Below, piece by piece: positions 1-7,966 of a stretch of 64,000 bases of DNA. The DNA lies in contig JBMDXB010000153.1 of the NCBI GenBank assembly GCA_048594885.1, positions 1-64,000 on the forward strand. Reading direction: 5' to 3'. Each line of letters starts with the position of its first letter. Positions within the stretch are counted from its first letter, which is position 1. The DNA comes from JBMDXB01 sp048594885. Its GTDB lineage: Bacteria; Acidobacteriota; Vicinamibacteria; Vicinamibacterales; 2-12-FULL-66-21. The translations under genes were made by a program, and so were the position numbers. The notes under the pieces were generated by a model. That model did not search any database. It worked only from the letters and a program-made list of their open reading frames with translations, and had not been told where the DNA came from.

Positions 1-25
1 AAGGGGCTGAAAGGTGCAGCCCCTT
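1..25. other. 9-bp hairpin at window edge
   Basis: The arms AAGGGGCTG and CAGCCCCTT enclose a 7-nt loop. No T-run follows, so this could be a weak terminator of a gene lying upstream of the window or simply a palindromic repeat. The hairpin is seen in the sequence; the role is a guess. Confidence 0.3.
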
Positions 26-56
26 GAGCACCCCTTAGACCTTGTCTCTTCTCCTC

Positions 57-108
57 TTGACAATCTAGAGAAGCCGGCGTATCGTCCTCCCATCTAGATC
101 GTCTAGAG
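57..108 (+). promoter_or_regulatory. padR-ADOP promoter with TCTAGA operator
   Basis: TTGACA at 57-62 and TATCGT at 80-85 are separated by 17 nt, a plausible housekeeping promoter. TCTAGA occurs three times: at 64-69 inside the promoter spacer, and at 93-98 and 102-107 as a dyad spaced by TCG just downstream of the -10 box. The dyad lies where a PadR repressor would block initiation, so autoregulation of the adjacent padR-permease operon is inferred. A GAGGAG Shine-Dalgarno sequence follows, ahead of the TTG start at 119. Confidence 0.6.
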
Positions 109-118
109 GAGACACGCC

Positions 119-463
119 TTGCCCTCCGAAGAACGCGGCCTCGTCCAGGGCACCCTGGACATGCTCATCCTGAAGACCCTGGCGCTCGAGCCGATGCACG
201 GCTACGGCATCGGCACGCGACTGGCGCAGATCAGCCGGGGAGTGTTCAACGTCAATGCCGGTTCGTTGTTCCCGGCGCTCAGGCGGCTGGAGCGCGACGG
301 CCTCATCAGAGGCGAGTGGCGTGCGAGCGAGAACAACCGCAGGGCGCGCTATTACTCGTTGACATCGCAGGGCCGCTTCGCGTCCAGACGGTACGAGCGC
401 GATTGGGAAGCGCAGACCGCGGCGATCAATCTGATCCTGAACGCCACTCCAGGAGAGGTGTGA
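119..463 (+). CDS. PadR family transcriptional regulator
   Basis: This 114-aa protein is a PadR-type winged-helix DNA-binding regulator. It shows the family pattern GTLDMLILKTLALEPMHGYG at about residues 11-30, a recognition-helix region with SLFPALRRLERDGLI at about 49-63, and the wing ending RARYYSLTSQGR. The start is TTG at 119, behind a GAGGAG Shine-Dalgarno. Its stop overlaps the ATG of the following permease by one base (TGATG), so the two are translationally coupled. PadR plus ADOP permease pairs are common in Acidobacteria. It probably represses its own operon through the TCTAGA dyad at 93-107. The inducing signal is unknown. Confidence 0.9.
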   Translation: MPSEERGLVQGTLDMLILKTLALEPMHGYGIGTRLAQISRGVFNVNAGSLFPALRRLERDGLIRGEWRASENNRRARYYSLTSQGRFASRRYERDWEAQTAAINLILNATPGEV

Positions 464-3078
464 TGCGCATCCTCAGGCGACTGTACGGCGCGGTACGGGC
501 GATTGCCATCAGGGAGCGCATCGAAAAGGAACTCGACGAGGAGCTTCACGAGTATCTCGCGGCGTCGGCGGACGCGAAGGTCGCGGCAGGCATGGACCCA
601 GGACAGGCAAGGCGCTCCGCACGGGCCGAACTGGGAGGCTCGGCCGCCGTGAAAGAGTGGGTTCGCGACGCGGGATGGGAAACGCACCTCGAAAGCGTCT
701 CGCAGGACGTCCGCTACGCGCTCCGCATGCTCCGCCGATCGCCGGGTTTTGCGGTGGTCGCCATCCTCACGTTTGCGCTCGGCATCGGCACGAATATCGG
801 CATCTTCACGCTGTCGGACGGCATGTTGTTCCGTCCGCTTCCGTACCGCGACCCGGATCGGCTCGTGCTGATTCAGGGATATTCGGCGCGCGAGGCTCAG
901 GCCTACACGCGCGTCTTCCGGATTGACTTCGAGCAGTTGCGGGCCCATCACAGCGGCTTCGAGGGCATCGCCACCGTCAGCGGCGAGGGGTCGCTGACCT
1001 GGCTCGGCCGGGACGGCGCCGAGTCGATCCGCGTCTCGTACGGGACACCGAACCTGCTCGAGCTCCTCGGCGTCGGCGCGCATATCGGTCGGCCGCTGCG
1101 CCCCGGCGACGAGCTGGCGGAGCCGCGGGCGGCCATGCTGACGTTCGACGCCTGGCGGCGCCGGTTCGGCGCGGATCCCGCAATCGTCGGCCGCACGCTG
1201 ATCTTCGAACAGGCCCGCGCACACATCGTCGGCGTGCTGCCGCCGCGGTTCATCTTTCCGCTCCAGGGCACGCGCGGCGATGGCGACCTGATCTTCGTTC
1301 GCGCACTCGACGCGAAGGGGGGCACCGACCCACGGGCCGGCGTCTGGTCGCCCATCGCCAGGCTGAAACCCGGCGTCGCGATCGAGCAGGCGCAGGCGGA
1401 GATCGACGTGCTCGTGCGCCGCGCGGCGCGGCAGTTCCCGGCCACGGCGCAGGACCGCGCGCTGCGGGCCGCCAACCTCCAGTTCGCACTGTTCGAGCTC
1501 AATCGATCGCAGTTGTGGCTGCTGATCGCGGCGGCCGGCGGTGTCCTGCTGATCGCCTGTGTCAACCTCGCGACCCTGCTGCTCGCGCGCGGCGCCACTC
1601 GCGAGCGCGAGATCGGCATCCGCACGGCCATCGGCGCGTCGAGCGCGCGCGTCGCGCGCCAACTCTGGGTGGAGAGCCTGGTGCTGGGCGTCCTCGGCAG
1701 CGGCGTCGCGCTGTTGGCGATCTGGCTCACGTTCGACGCCATCGCCGCACAGGTCCCCGCCAGATACCGGCTCGTGCCGCCAACCCTCGACATCCGAATC
1801 GTCGCGTTCACACTGCTGCTGTCGATCGCAGGGAGCGTGCTGTTCGGCGTTCTCCCCGCATGGCGGCTGGCTGCGACCGACGCGAACGCCGCGATGAAGG
1901 AAGCGAAACGAACGTCGGCCGGCCGGTGGTCGATGATGCGAGGGGCACCAGCGCTCGTCGCGGTGCAGGTCTCGCTTTGTTTCGTCCTGCTGGCCGGCAC
2001 GGCGCTGACGGCGAACAGCCTCATCCGCCGCCGGACCGTCGACCTCGGATTCGTCCACAAGGATGTCGTCCAACTCACGGTCGCTCCGGGCGTTTCGCGG
2101 TACCAGACACGCGAGCCGGTCTACGACTTCAACAGGCGCGTCCTCGACGACGTTCGGCTGCTGCCGGGCGTGGAGGCTGCAGCGATCGACTTCCCTCAGA
2201 TCGGCGGGACCGCGCCCTGGATGCATGCGATCGCCGACGGCATACCGAAGTCCACCGGCGTCTGGGGCGTGACTGCCGGCTATTTCCAGACGATGGGCAT
2301 TCCGCTGATCGAGGGACGCGACTTCTGGGATGCCGAGGTGCAGGCAGATGCCGCGGTCGCGGTCGTCAGCGAGTCAGTGGCCAGGGCGCTCTGGCCTGGC
2401 CAGCGCGCCGAGGGAAAGATGCTCGCCGCAGAAAAGCTGCCGCCGTTGAGAGTCATCGGCGTCGTGTGTGACGTGCGATCCGGTTATGGAGGGCAGATCC
2501 GTCCCGCCGTCTACCGGCCTCTTGTCCGCGGACACACCCGGTGGATGACGATCATGGCGCGACGGCCCGGCGAGCCGGGCTCCCTCTCACAGGCGATGCG
2601 GACAATCGTCCAGCGACTCGACCCTCGCATCGTGGTTCCGAAACCGGCGACTGTTGGCGAGCTGCTCGATCGCGGCATCGCCGACTCGCAGTTCCAGACG
2701 TCGTTATTCGCACTGTTCGGCGTCGTCGGGCTGCTCGTGGCGGCGGTCGGGATCTACGGCGTGACGGCTCACTGGGTCAGCCATCGCGTCCGGGAATTCG
2801 GTGTGCGTCTCGCGCTCGGCGCCAGGCCGGCACATTTGCGCGGCTTCGTGGTACGGCAGGCGTCGGTTCCATTGCTCGGGGGCCTGGCGTGCGGCCTTCT
2901 GGGCGCCTTCGTGCTCACCAAACGACTCCAGAGCCTGCTGTACGACGTGACGCCGACCGATCCGCTCACGCTCGCAACAGCCGGCGTGGTGCTGGCACTC
3001 GTCGGACTCGGCGCGGCCTACATGCCGGCCCGGCGCGCGGCACGCGTCGATCCCATCGTCGCATTGCGCACGGAGTAG
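463..3078 (+). CDS. ADOP family duplicated orphan permease (MacB/FtsX-like)
   Basis: This 871-aa membrane protein has two MacB-periplasmic-core plus FtsX permease units. An N-terminal cytoplasmic helical segment (about residues 1-80, with EKELDEELHEYL and the QARRSARAELGG pattern) precedes the first membrane helix at about 95-115. Each half ends in a cluster of helices; the conserved GIRTAIGASSARV and GVRLALGARPAH segments are FtsX signatures. No ABC ATPase gene lies beside it, hence 'orphan'. The true start is ATG 463, overlapping the padR stop; the frame extends further upstream but would cover padR. The likely role is a MacB-like export or mechanotransmission permease, substrate unknown. 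Confidence 0.9.
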   Translation: MRILRRLYGAVRAIAIRERIEKELDEELHEYLAASADAKVAAGMDPGQARRSARAELGGSAAVKEWVRDAGWETHLESVSQDVRYALRMLRRSPGFAVVAILTFALGIGTNIGIFTLSDGMLFRPLPYRDPDRLVLIQGYSAREAQAYTRVFRIDFEQLRAHHSGFEGIATVSGEGSLTWLGRDGAESIRVSYGTPNLLELLGVGAHIGRPLRPGDELAEPRAAMLTFDAWRRRFGADPAIVGRTLIFEQARAHIVGVLPPRFIFPLQGTRGDGDLIFVRALDAKGGTDPRAGVWSPIARLKPGVAIEQAQAEIDVLVRRAARQFPATAQDRALRAANLQFALFELNRSQLWLLIAAAGGVLLIACVNLATLLLARGATREREIGIRTAIGASSARVARQLWVESLVLGVLGSGVALLAIWLTFDAIAAQVPARYRLVPPTLDIRIVAFTLLLSIAGSVLFGVLPAWRLAATDANAAMKEAKRTSAGRWSMMRGAPALVAVQVSLCFVLLAGTALTANSLIRRRTVDLGFVHKDVVQLTVAPGVSRYQTREPVYDFNRRVLDDVRLLPGVEAAAIDFPQIGGTAPWMHAIADGIPKSTGVWGVTAGYFQTMGIPLIEGRDFWDAEVQADAAVAVVSESVARALWPGQRAEGKMLAAEKLPPLRVIGVVCDVRSGYGGQIRPAVYRPLVRGHTRWMTIMARRPGEPGSLSQAMRTIVQRLDPRIVVPKPATVGELLDRGIADSQFQTSLFALFGVVGLLVAAVGIYGVTAHWVSHRVREFGVRLALGARPAHLRGFVVRQASVPLLGGLACGLLGAFVLTKRLQSLLYDVTPTDPLTLATAGVVLALVGLGAAYMPARRAARVDPIVALRTE

Positions 3079-3219
3079 GCGACGGCGCTGGGCGGAATCG
3101 CGCTCGTCCGCCATCGCCGGCGCGGCGTGCCCCATCCGCCGCGTTCTGTAGCACTGCGAGCACCCATGAGCACCCCTGAGCACCTCGAGCACCCAGAGCG
3201 ACGTGTTAAGCTGCTCCCT

Positions 3220-3984
3220 ATGCATCGAAATGCGTTTGCGTTTCTGTTCGCGCCCGTTCTTCTGATGCTCGCCTGCACGCAGCCCGCCGCCCAGTCGTCG
3301 CAGGCCGACGTCGAGAAGCTGAAGCAGCAGGTCGAGCAGATGCAGAAGGACCTCGACGAGATCAAGAGGTTCCTCAAGGAAGTCACCGGCGGCAGGTTCG
3401 GCGCGCCATCGATCACGGAGAGCCCCATCGATATCGCGGGCGCGCCGGCGAAGGGATCGCCGTCCGCCCCGATTACGCTCGTCGAAGTATCCGACTATCA
3501 CTGTCCGTTCTGCCGCCGTCACGTGCAGCAGACGCAGCCGCAGATCTACGCCGAGTACGTGAACCCCGGAAAAGTCCGGCACGTCTTCATCCATTTCCCG
3601 ATCGATCAGCTCCATCCGGACGCCTACAAATCGCACGAGGCGGCGAGCTGCGCGGCCGAACAGGGCAAGTTCTGGGACCTGCACACCAAGCTGTTCGAGT
3701 CGCCGGCGAAGACGGAGGACCAGATTGCCGCCGCCGCGTTCAGCGCCGGGCTCGACGTGAACGCGCTGAAGGCGTGCATGTCGTCGGGCAAGTACAAGGA
3801 AGCCGTGCGTACGAGCGTCGAGCGGATGCAGCAGCTCGGCGTCAGCGGCACGCCGTTCTTCCTCGTCGGCAGGACGCCGTCTGGCTCGGACCCCTTCAAG
3901 GCGACGAGCACGATCAACGGCGCGCAGCCGTTCGCGAACTTCAAGAAGGCGCTGGACGCCGCGCTCGCGGGGAAAGCGGACTAG
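3220..3984 (+). CDS. DsbA-like thioredoxin-fold thiol oxidoreductase, secreted
   Basis: This 254-aa protein begins with a signal peptide whose end (LLMLAC at residues 14-19) resembles a lipobox, so it may be a lipoprotein. A short coiled coil (about 28-56) precedes a DsbA/thioredoxin-like domain with the redox motif CPFC at residues 95-98 and a cis-proline segment GVSGTPFFLVG near the C-terminus. It probably oxidises or isomerises disulfides in exported proteins. An in-frame ATG at 3127 would add 31 Arg/Pro-rich residues encoded by a GAGCACC heptamer repeat (about 3160-3195), so ATG 3220 is preferred. The stop codon overlaps that of the convergent radical SAM gene by two bases. Confidence 0.85.
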   Translation: MHRNAFAFLFAPVLLMLACTQPAAQSSQADVEKLKQQVEQMQKDLDEIKRFLKEVTGGRFGAPSITESPIDIAGAPAKGSPSAPITLVEVSDYHCPFCRRHVQQTQPQIYAEYVNPGKVRHVFIHFPIDQLHPDAYKSHEAASCAAEQGKFWDLHTKLFESPAKTEDQIAAAAFSAGLDVNALKACMSSGKYKEAVRTSVERMQQLGVSGTPFFLVGRTPSGSDPFKATSTINGAQPFANFKKALDAALAGKAD

Positions 3985-5105
3985 AAGGCCATCCGCAGCC
4001 GGCGGGATCCTGGCAGAAACGGCGTCGACGCGATCTGGCCGTCGAAGCGTCGTCCCCAGCGGCCGGGAATCGCGGTTCCGCAGTCGGGGCAGGTGCCGTC
4101 AGGCGTCAGCCGGTACTCCTGGATGAAATACCCGTAACGCTCGACGAGCAGCGCGCTGCAGTGGTGGCAGCGCGTGTTCTCCAGATCGCCGACGCGCCCC
4201 GGCAGGTTGCCTGCGTAGACGTAGCGAAGTCCGTTGCGCCGCCCCATCTCCGCCGCCGCCATCAGCATCTCCGGCGTGGTGTTCTCCGGATCGGCCATCC
4301 GGTAATCCTTGTGAAACGCGGTCACGTGCCAGGGGATGTCGAGGGAGACCGACGCGACGAAGCTCGTGAGCCGATCGAGCTCCTCCTCTGAGTCGTTGAA
4401 GCCCGGGATCAGGAGCGTCACGAGCTCGAGCCAGATGCCCATGTCGTGCAGCGTGCGGATGGTGAAGAGGATCGGGTCGATGCGGCCGCCGAGCTGACGG
4501 TAGTGGCGATCGTCGAAGCTCTTGAGATCGACTTTGTAGAGATCGACCCAGGGCCGGAGGTATTCGAGCACGCGCGGCGTGCCGTTGCCGTTCGAAACGT
4601 AGCCGGTCATCAACCCCGCGCGTCGCGCGTGCGTGAAGATCTCGACCGCCCACTCGCTCGTGATGAGCGGCTCGTTGTAGGTGCTGACGACGATGCGCGC
4701 GCCGAGGCGTACGGCCTCGTTCGCGAGCGCTGCCGGATCGGCGTCGAGCGGCGGCGCCACCGCCTGCGGATCGCGCAGTGCCTGAGACGTCACCCAGTTC
4801 TGGCAGTACGAGCAGTGGAGATCGCAGCCCAGCATGCCGAAGCTGAAGGCGAGGGCGCCGGGGCGCGCGTGGAAGAAGGGCTTCTTCTCGACCGGATCGC
4901 ACTGCACGCCGCCGACGTAGCCCCACGGCACGTACAGCTTGCCTCCCCGATTGAAGCGCACCTTGCAGACGCCGACGGCACCGTCAGGGATGGGGCACTC
5001 GTGGCCACACGCGTAGCAGCGGAGGCGGTCTTTGGAGATGTGCTCGACGAGCTCGGGCGCGGCCTCGGCTGTCCTGGCTTCAAGCACTTCGGCGAGGGAA
5101 GCCAT
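3981..5105 (-). CDS. amrS: AmmeMemoRadiSam system radical SAM enzyme
   Basis: This 374-aa protein has the radical SAM signature CDLHCSYC (CX3CX2C), preceded by a cysteine pair in LRCYACGHECPI that is typical of the AmrS / PflA-related family, and a C-terminal zinc-ribbon-like region (CHHC...CPDC). The family is predicted to act with AMMECR1 and Memo proteins, whose substrate is not established; neither partner is visible in this window. The start MASLAEV at 5105 is chosen because the upstream in-frame extension is low-complexity and translates a palindromic repeat. A GAGGT Shine-Dalgarno sits unusually close to the ATG. Confidence 0.85.
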   Translation of the reverse strand: MASLAEVLEARTAEAAPELVEHISKDRLRCYACGHECPIPDGAVGVCKVRFNRGGKLYVPWGYVGGVQCDPVEKKPFFHARPGALAFSFGMLGCDLHCSYCQNWVTSQALRDPQAVAPPLDADPAALANEAVRLGARIVVSTYNEPLITSEWAVEIFTHARRAGLMTGYVSNGNGTPRVLEYLRPWVDLYKVDLKSFDDRHYRQLGGRIDPILFTIRTLHDMGIWLELVTLLIPGFNDSEEELDRLTSFVASVSLDIPWHVTAFHKDYRMADPENTTPEMLMAAAEMGRRNGLRYVYAGNLPGRVGDLENTRCHHCSALLVERYGYFIQEYRLTPDGTCPDCGTAIPGRWGRRFDGQIASTPFLPGSRRLRMAF

Positions 5106-5480
5106 ACCTCGATTGTACGCCTCTATCGCCGATCGCGCGCCCGCTTCGCCGGCGTGGGGGAAACGCCGAGGAAGCACAGGACGCGACGGGCGCAGAGGGA
5201 TCCAGCTATCTCGAAGATGCTGTGGCGGCCGCGCGCCGGCCCGGAGGGCCGGCGTGGTGGATCGAGAGGGCGTCACAAACACAAGCACACGTGAGTCGCC
5301 GGTGTGCTTGTGTGTTGTGACGCCCTCTCGATCCACACCGCGCCGCAGGCACGGCGCGGCCGCTCGGACCTCACACTCGTTGCGATCTCTCGGCGCTCTC
5401 GGCGATCTCGGCTGCCTCGGCGTTATCGCGGCCTTCAGGCCGCCGCGAGATCTCACAACGGTGCAGCGTACAATGCGGAA
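5106..5480. repeat. Gene-free spacer with long inverted repeat
   Basis: No gene is supported in this divergent spacer between the radical SAM gene and the CoA-binding gene. It holds a long dyad: the left arm 5257-5290 and right arm 5302-5336 are complementary over about 34 bp except for one bulged base, with an 11-nt loop. Weaker complementarity continues outwards to GCGGCCGCGC (about 5225) and GCGCGGCCGC (5354-5363). The flanks carry CTCGGCG microrepeats. It looks like a palindromic repetitive element rather than a terminator, since no T-run follows. Confidence 0.65.
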
Positions 5481-5852
5481 ATGGGGAAGACGGTGGCGGT
5501 GATCGGCGCCTCAAGCAACCGCTCGAAATTCGGCAACAAAGCGTTGCGCGCGTTCGAACGACAGGGCTATACGGTGATTCCGATCAACCCCCACGAGCCG
5601 GAGGTCGAGGGACACCGCGCCTATCCCAGCGTCCTCGACTACCCCGGCCAGATCGACATGGCGACCGTGTACGTCCCGGCGCGCTCGGGGATCAACGTCA
5701 TGAGCGATCTGGCGGAAAAGGGTGTCGCCGAGATCTGGCTCAACCCCGGCGCGGACGACGAGCCGGTCGTGCAGCGCGCGCGGCAGCTGGGACTCAACAT
5801 CATCCAGGCCTGCTCGATCATCGGCATCGGCGAGACGCCCTGGAGGTACTAG
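5481..5852 (+). CDS. CoA-binding domain protein (YccU-like)
   Basis: This 123-aa single-domain Rossmann protein matches the CoA-binding family: VAVIGASSNRSKFGNKA at the N-terminus is the glycine-rich nucleotide loop, and the IWLNPGADDEPV segment and the C-terminal ACSIIGIGETPW are typical. These stand-alone domains bind CoA in related proteins, but the cellular role is not defined. The start ATG 5481 begins the conserved fold; upstream in-frame sequence is spacer repeat. Rho follows after 232 nt with its own promoter. Confidence 0.8.
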   Translation: MGKTVAVIGASSNRSKFGNKALRAFERQGYTVIPINPHEPEVEGHRAYPSVLDYPGQIDMATVYVPARSGINVMSDLAEKGVAEIWLNPGADDEPVVQRARQLGLNIIQACSIIGIGETPWRY

Positions 5853-5885
5853 ACTTCGGCGCGAACGGCTCCCGGCCCGCCATTG

Positions 5886-5915
5886 TTGACACGGCGCGCG
5901 AGCGGTGCCTATACT
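5886..5915 (+). promoter_or_regulatory. Promoter for rho
   Basis: TTGACA at 5886-5891 and TATACT at 5910-5915 are separated by 18 nt, one of the best sigma70-like promoters in the window. It would give rho an untranslated leader of about 165 nt, consistent with known leader-based autoregulation of rho in other bacteria; no specific attenuator structure was resolved by eye. Confidence 0.6.
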
Positions 5916-6084
5916 CAGCGGCAGCGCGAAACTGCACCGACTTGCCAGAAATTTCCTGAAAAGCGCGGGTGCCCGTCACGGGCGACCAAGCCGCCCGCTC
6001 CGCGATAGATCAACGACGCAACGATCTCCGAACTTCGACAACCGACGCGACGCGTCACAACCCGTCACCAGACAGCAGTAGCCC

Positions 6085-7500
6085 ATGCCACCACCAAAAC
6101 AGCGCCAACAGGGACGTTCTTCAACCGATCAGGCCGTCGCTCCCGACGTGCAGAACGGCGATCAGGCACCAGCCGAAGCTCCGCAGAGCCCGCCGCAGCA
6201 GCCGCAGCAGCAACCGCCGCAGCAGCAGGGCCGGCGCGGCCAGGGCCTCAACATCACCGAGCTGAAGGACAAGAGCATCCAGCAGCTCACGCAGATCGCC
6301 AAGGACCTGAACGTCGCCGGCGCCACCGGCATGCGCAAGCAGGAGCTGATCTTCCAGATCCTGAAGGCGCAGACCGAGCAGAGCGGCTTCATCTTCTCCG
6401 AAGGCGTCCTCGAGGTGCTGCCCGACGGCTTCGGCTTCCTGCGCGCGCCGGATTACAACTACCTGCCCGGCCCCGACGACATCTACGTCTCCCCCTCGCA
6501 GATTCGCAAGTTCGACCTGCAGACCGGCGACACCGTGTCCGGTCAGATCCGGCCGCCGAAAGAAGGGGAGCGCTACTTCGCGCTGATCAAGGTCGAGGCG
6601 GTCAACTTCGAGGCCCCCGAGCAGGCGCGCGACAAGCTATTCTTCGAGAACCTCACGCCGCTCTATCCGCAAGAGCGCTTCGTCCTCGAGACGACGTCCG
6701 ACAACCTGTCGGGCCGCGTGATGGATCTGATGACGCCGATCGGCCGCGGCCAGCGCGGGCTGATCGTCGCGCCGCCGCGCACCGGCAAGACGATGCTGCT
6801 GCAGAGCATCGCGCAGTCCGTCGCGAAGAACCACCCCGAGGTGTTCCTCATCGTCCTGCTGATCGACGAGCGGCCCGAGGAAGTCACCGACATGCAGCGC
6901 TCGGTCCAGGGAGAGGTCATCTCCTCGACCTTCGACGAGCCCGCGCAGCGCCACGTGCAGGTCGCCGAGATGGTGATCGAGAAGGCCAAGCGCCTCGTCG
7001 AGCACAAGAAGGACGTCCTGATCCTGCTCGACTCCATCACGCGCCTCGCGCGCGCCTACAACTCGGTGATACCGCCGTCAGGTAAGGTCCTCTCGGGCGG
7101 TCTCGACTCCAACGCGCTGCAGAAGCCGAAGCGCTTCTTCGGCGCCGCGCGCAACATCGAGGAGGGCGGCTCGCTCACCATCATCGCCACCGCGCTCATC
7201 GACACCGGCTCGCGCATGGACGACGTGATCTTCGAGGAGTTCAAGGGCACGGGCAACATGGAGATCCACCTGGATCGCAAGCTCACCGACAAGCGCGTGT
7301 TCCCGTCGATCGACATGCAGAAGAGCGGCACGCGCAAGGAGGAGCTGCTGCTCGCGCGCGAGGATCTCAACCGCGTGTGGGTGCTGCGCAAGGTCCTCAA
7401 CCCGCTGTCGGCCGTCGAGGCGATGGAGTTGCTGCTCGACAAGATGGGCAAGACGAAATCGAACGCGGACTTCCTCTCTTCTATGCAGAAGATGGGCTGA
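6085..7500 (+). CDS. rho: Transcription termination factor Rho
   Basis: This 471-aa hexameric RNA helicase terminates transcription. After a Pro/Gln-rich low-complexity N-terminus (about residues 1-50) come the Rho N-domain (ITELKDKSIQQLTQIAKDL, about 56-75), the cold-shock-like RNA-binding domain (LEVLPDGFGFLR) and the RecA-type ATPase with Walker A APPRTGKT (about 230) and the Walker B-like VLILLDSITRLARAYN. The C-terminal R-loop and Q-loop region is intact. Length is somewhat above the 420-aa norm because of the PQ insertion. It is encoded alone behind a strong promoter. Identification is secure. Confidence 0.97.
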   Translation: MPPPKQRQQGRSSTDQAVAPDVQNGDQAPAEAPQSPPQQPQQQPPQQQGRRGQGLNITELKDKSIQQLTQIAKDLNVAGATGMRKQELIFQILKAQTEQSGFIFSEGVLEVLPDGFGFLRAPDYNYLPGPDDIYVSPSQIRKFDLQTGDTVSGQIRPPKEGERYFALIKVEAVNFEAPEQARDKLFFENLTPLYPQERFVLETTSDNLSGRVMDLMTPIGRGQRGLIVAPPRTGKTMLLQSIAQSVAKNHPEVFLIVLLIDERPEEVTDMQRSVQGEVISSTFDEPAQRHVQVAEMVIEKAKRLVEHKKDVLILLDSITRLARAYNSVIPPSGKVLSGGLDSNALQKPKRFFGAARNIEEGGSLTIIATALIDTGSRMDDVIFEEFKGTGNMEIHLDRKLTDKRVFPSIDMQKSGTRKEELLLAREDLNRVWVLRKVLNPLSAVEAMELLLDKMGKTKSNADFLSSMQKMG

Positions 7501-7501
7501 G

Positions 7502-7582
7502 TCAAAGACCAAGGGGCCAAGGGACCAAAGACCAAATCAAGGAAAGGCCAACGTCCAAAGTACCAACTCCCAAAGGCCAACC
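7502..7582. repeat. Stuttering CCAAAG-type spacer repeat
   Basis: Directly after the rho stop the sequence drifts through variants of CCAAAGACCAAGGGGCCAAG, a degenerate short-word repeat. It closely resembles, in inverted orientation, the spacer at 34815-34889. No coding potential is apparent. Confidence 0.6.
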
Positions 7583-7699
7583 TTGCCCTCTGGAATTGTG
7601 TTTTGGGACGCATTCCCGTCGCGCTCGCCGGCGATCCCGAGCGCCCAAGCGCTTCGAGCGTCAAGCGCGCGCCGTCGCCTCCCTCAACCGTGATGGTGA

Positions 7700-7963
7700 C
7701 GAAGGAGGGCCGCATCAGGCACGCAGCACGGCCAGTCCGTCGTCTTCCGGGTTCCGCTCACCGGCGTCGAGCCGCAGCGGATCACGCCGGGGCCGTCTGA
7801 TTCGCGACCGCACCTGAGCCCCGATGCCAAGTGGGTGTACTTCACGACCGCAGGCGACGACGGCCGGACTCGAGCGATGAAGGCGGCGGACGGCAGCGGA
7901 TCAGCGGGGGCGGTGGTGCGCGGCCAGGCCACCTCTGACGTCGTGCTCATTCGCGCGAAGTAG
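7700..7963 (+). pseudogene. C-terminal fragment of a TolB/WD40-like beta-propeller gene
   Basis: One frame reads about 85 codons with no start codon and with a stop immediately upstream. The readable peptide includes SVVFRVPLTGVEPQRITPG and then LSPDAKWVYFTT, a blade typical of TolB/WD40-like propellers, ending at TAG 7961-7963 with VVLIRAK. I read this as the surviving 3' end of a deleted gene. The N-terminal two thirds are absent, probably lost when the spacer repeat at 7502-7582 was formed. Function cannot be assigned. Confidence 0.45.
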
Positions 7964-7966
7964 ACA

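Noticed and set aside
5916..6084. Riboswitch in the rho leader
   Set aside because: No known riboswitch core or consistent stem set could be recognised by eye.
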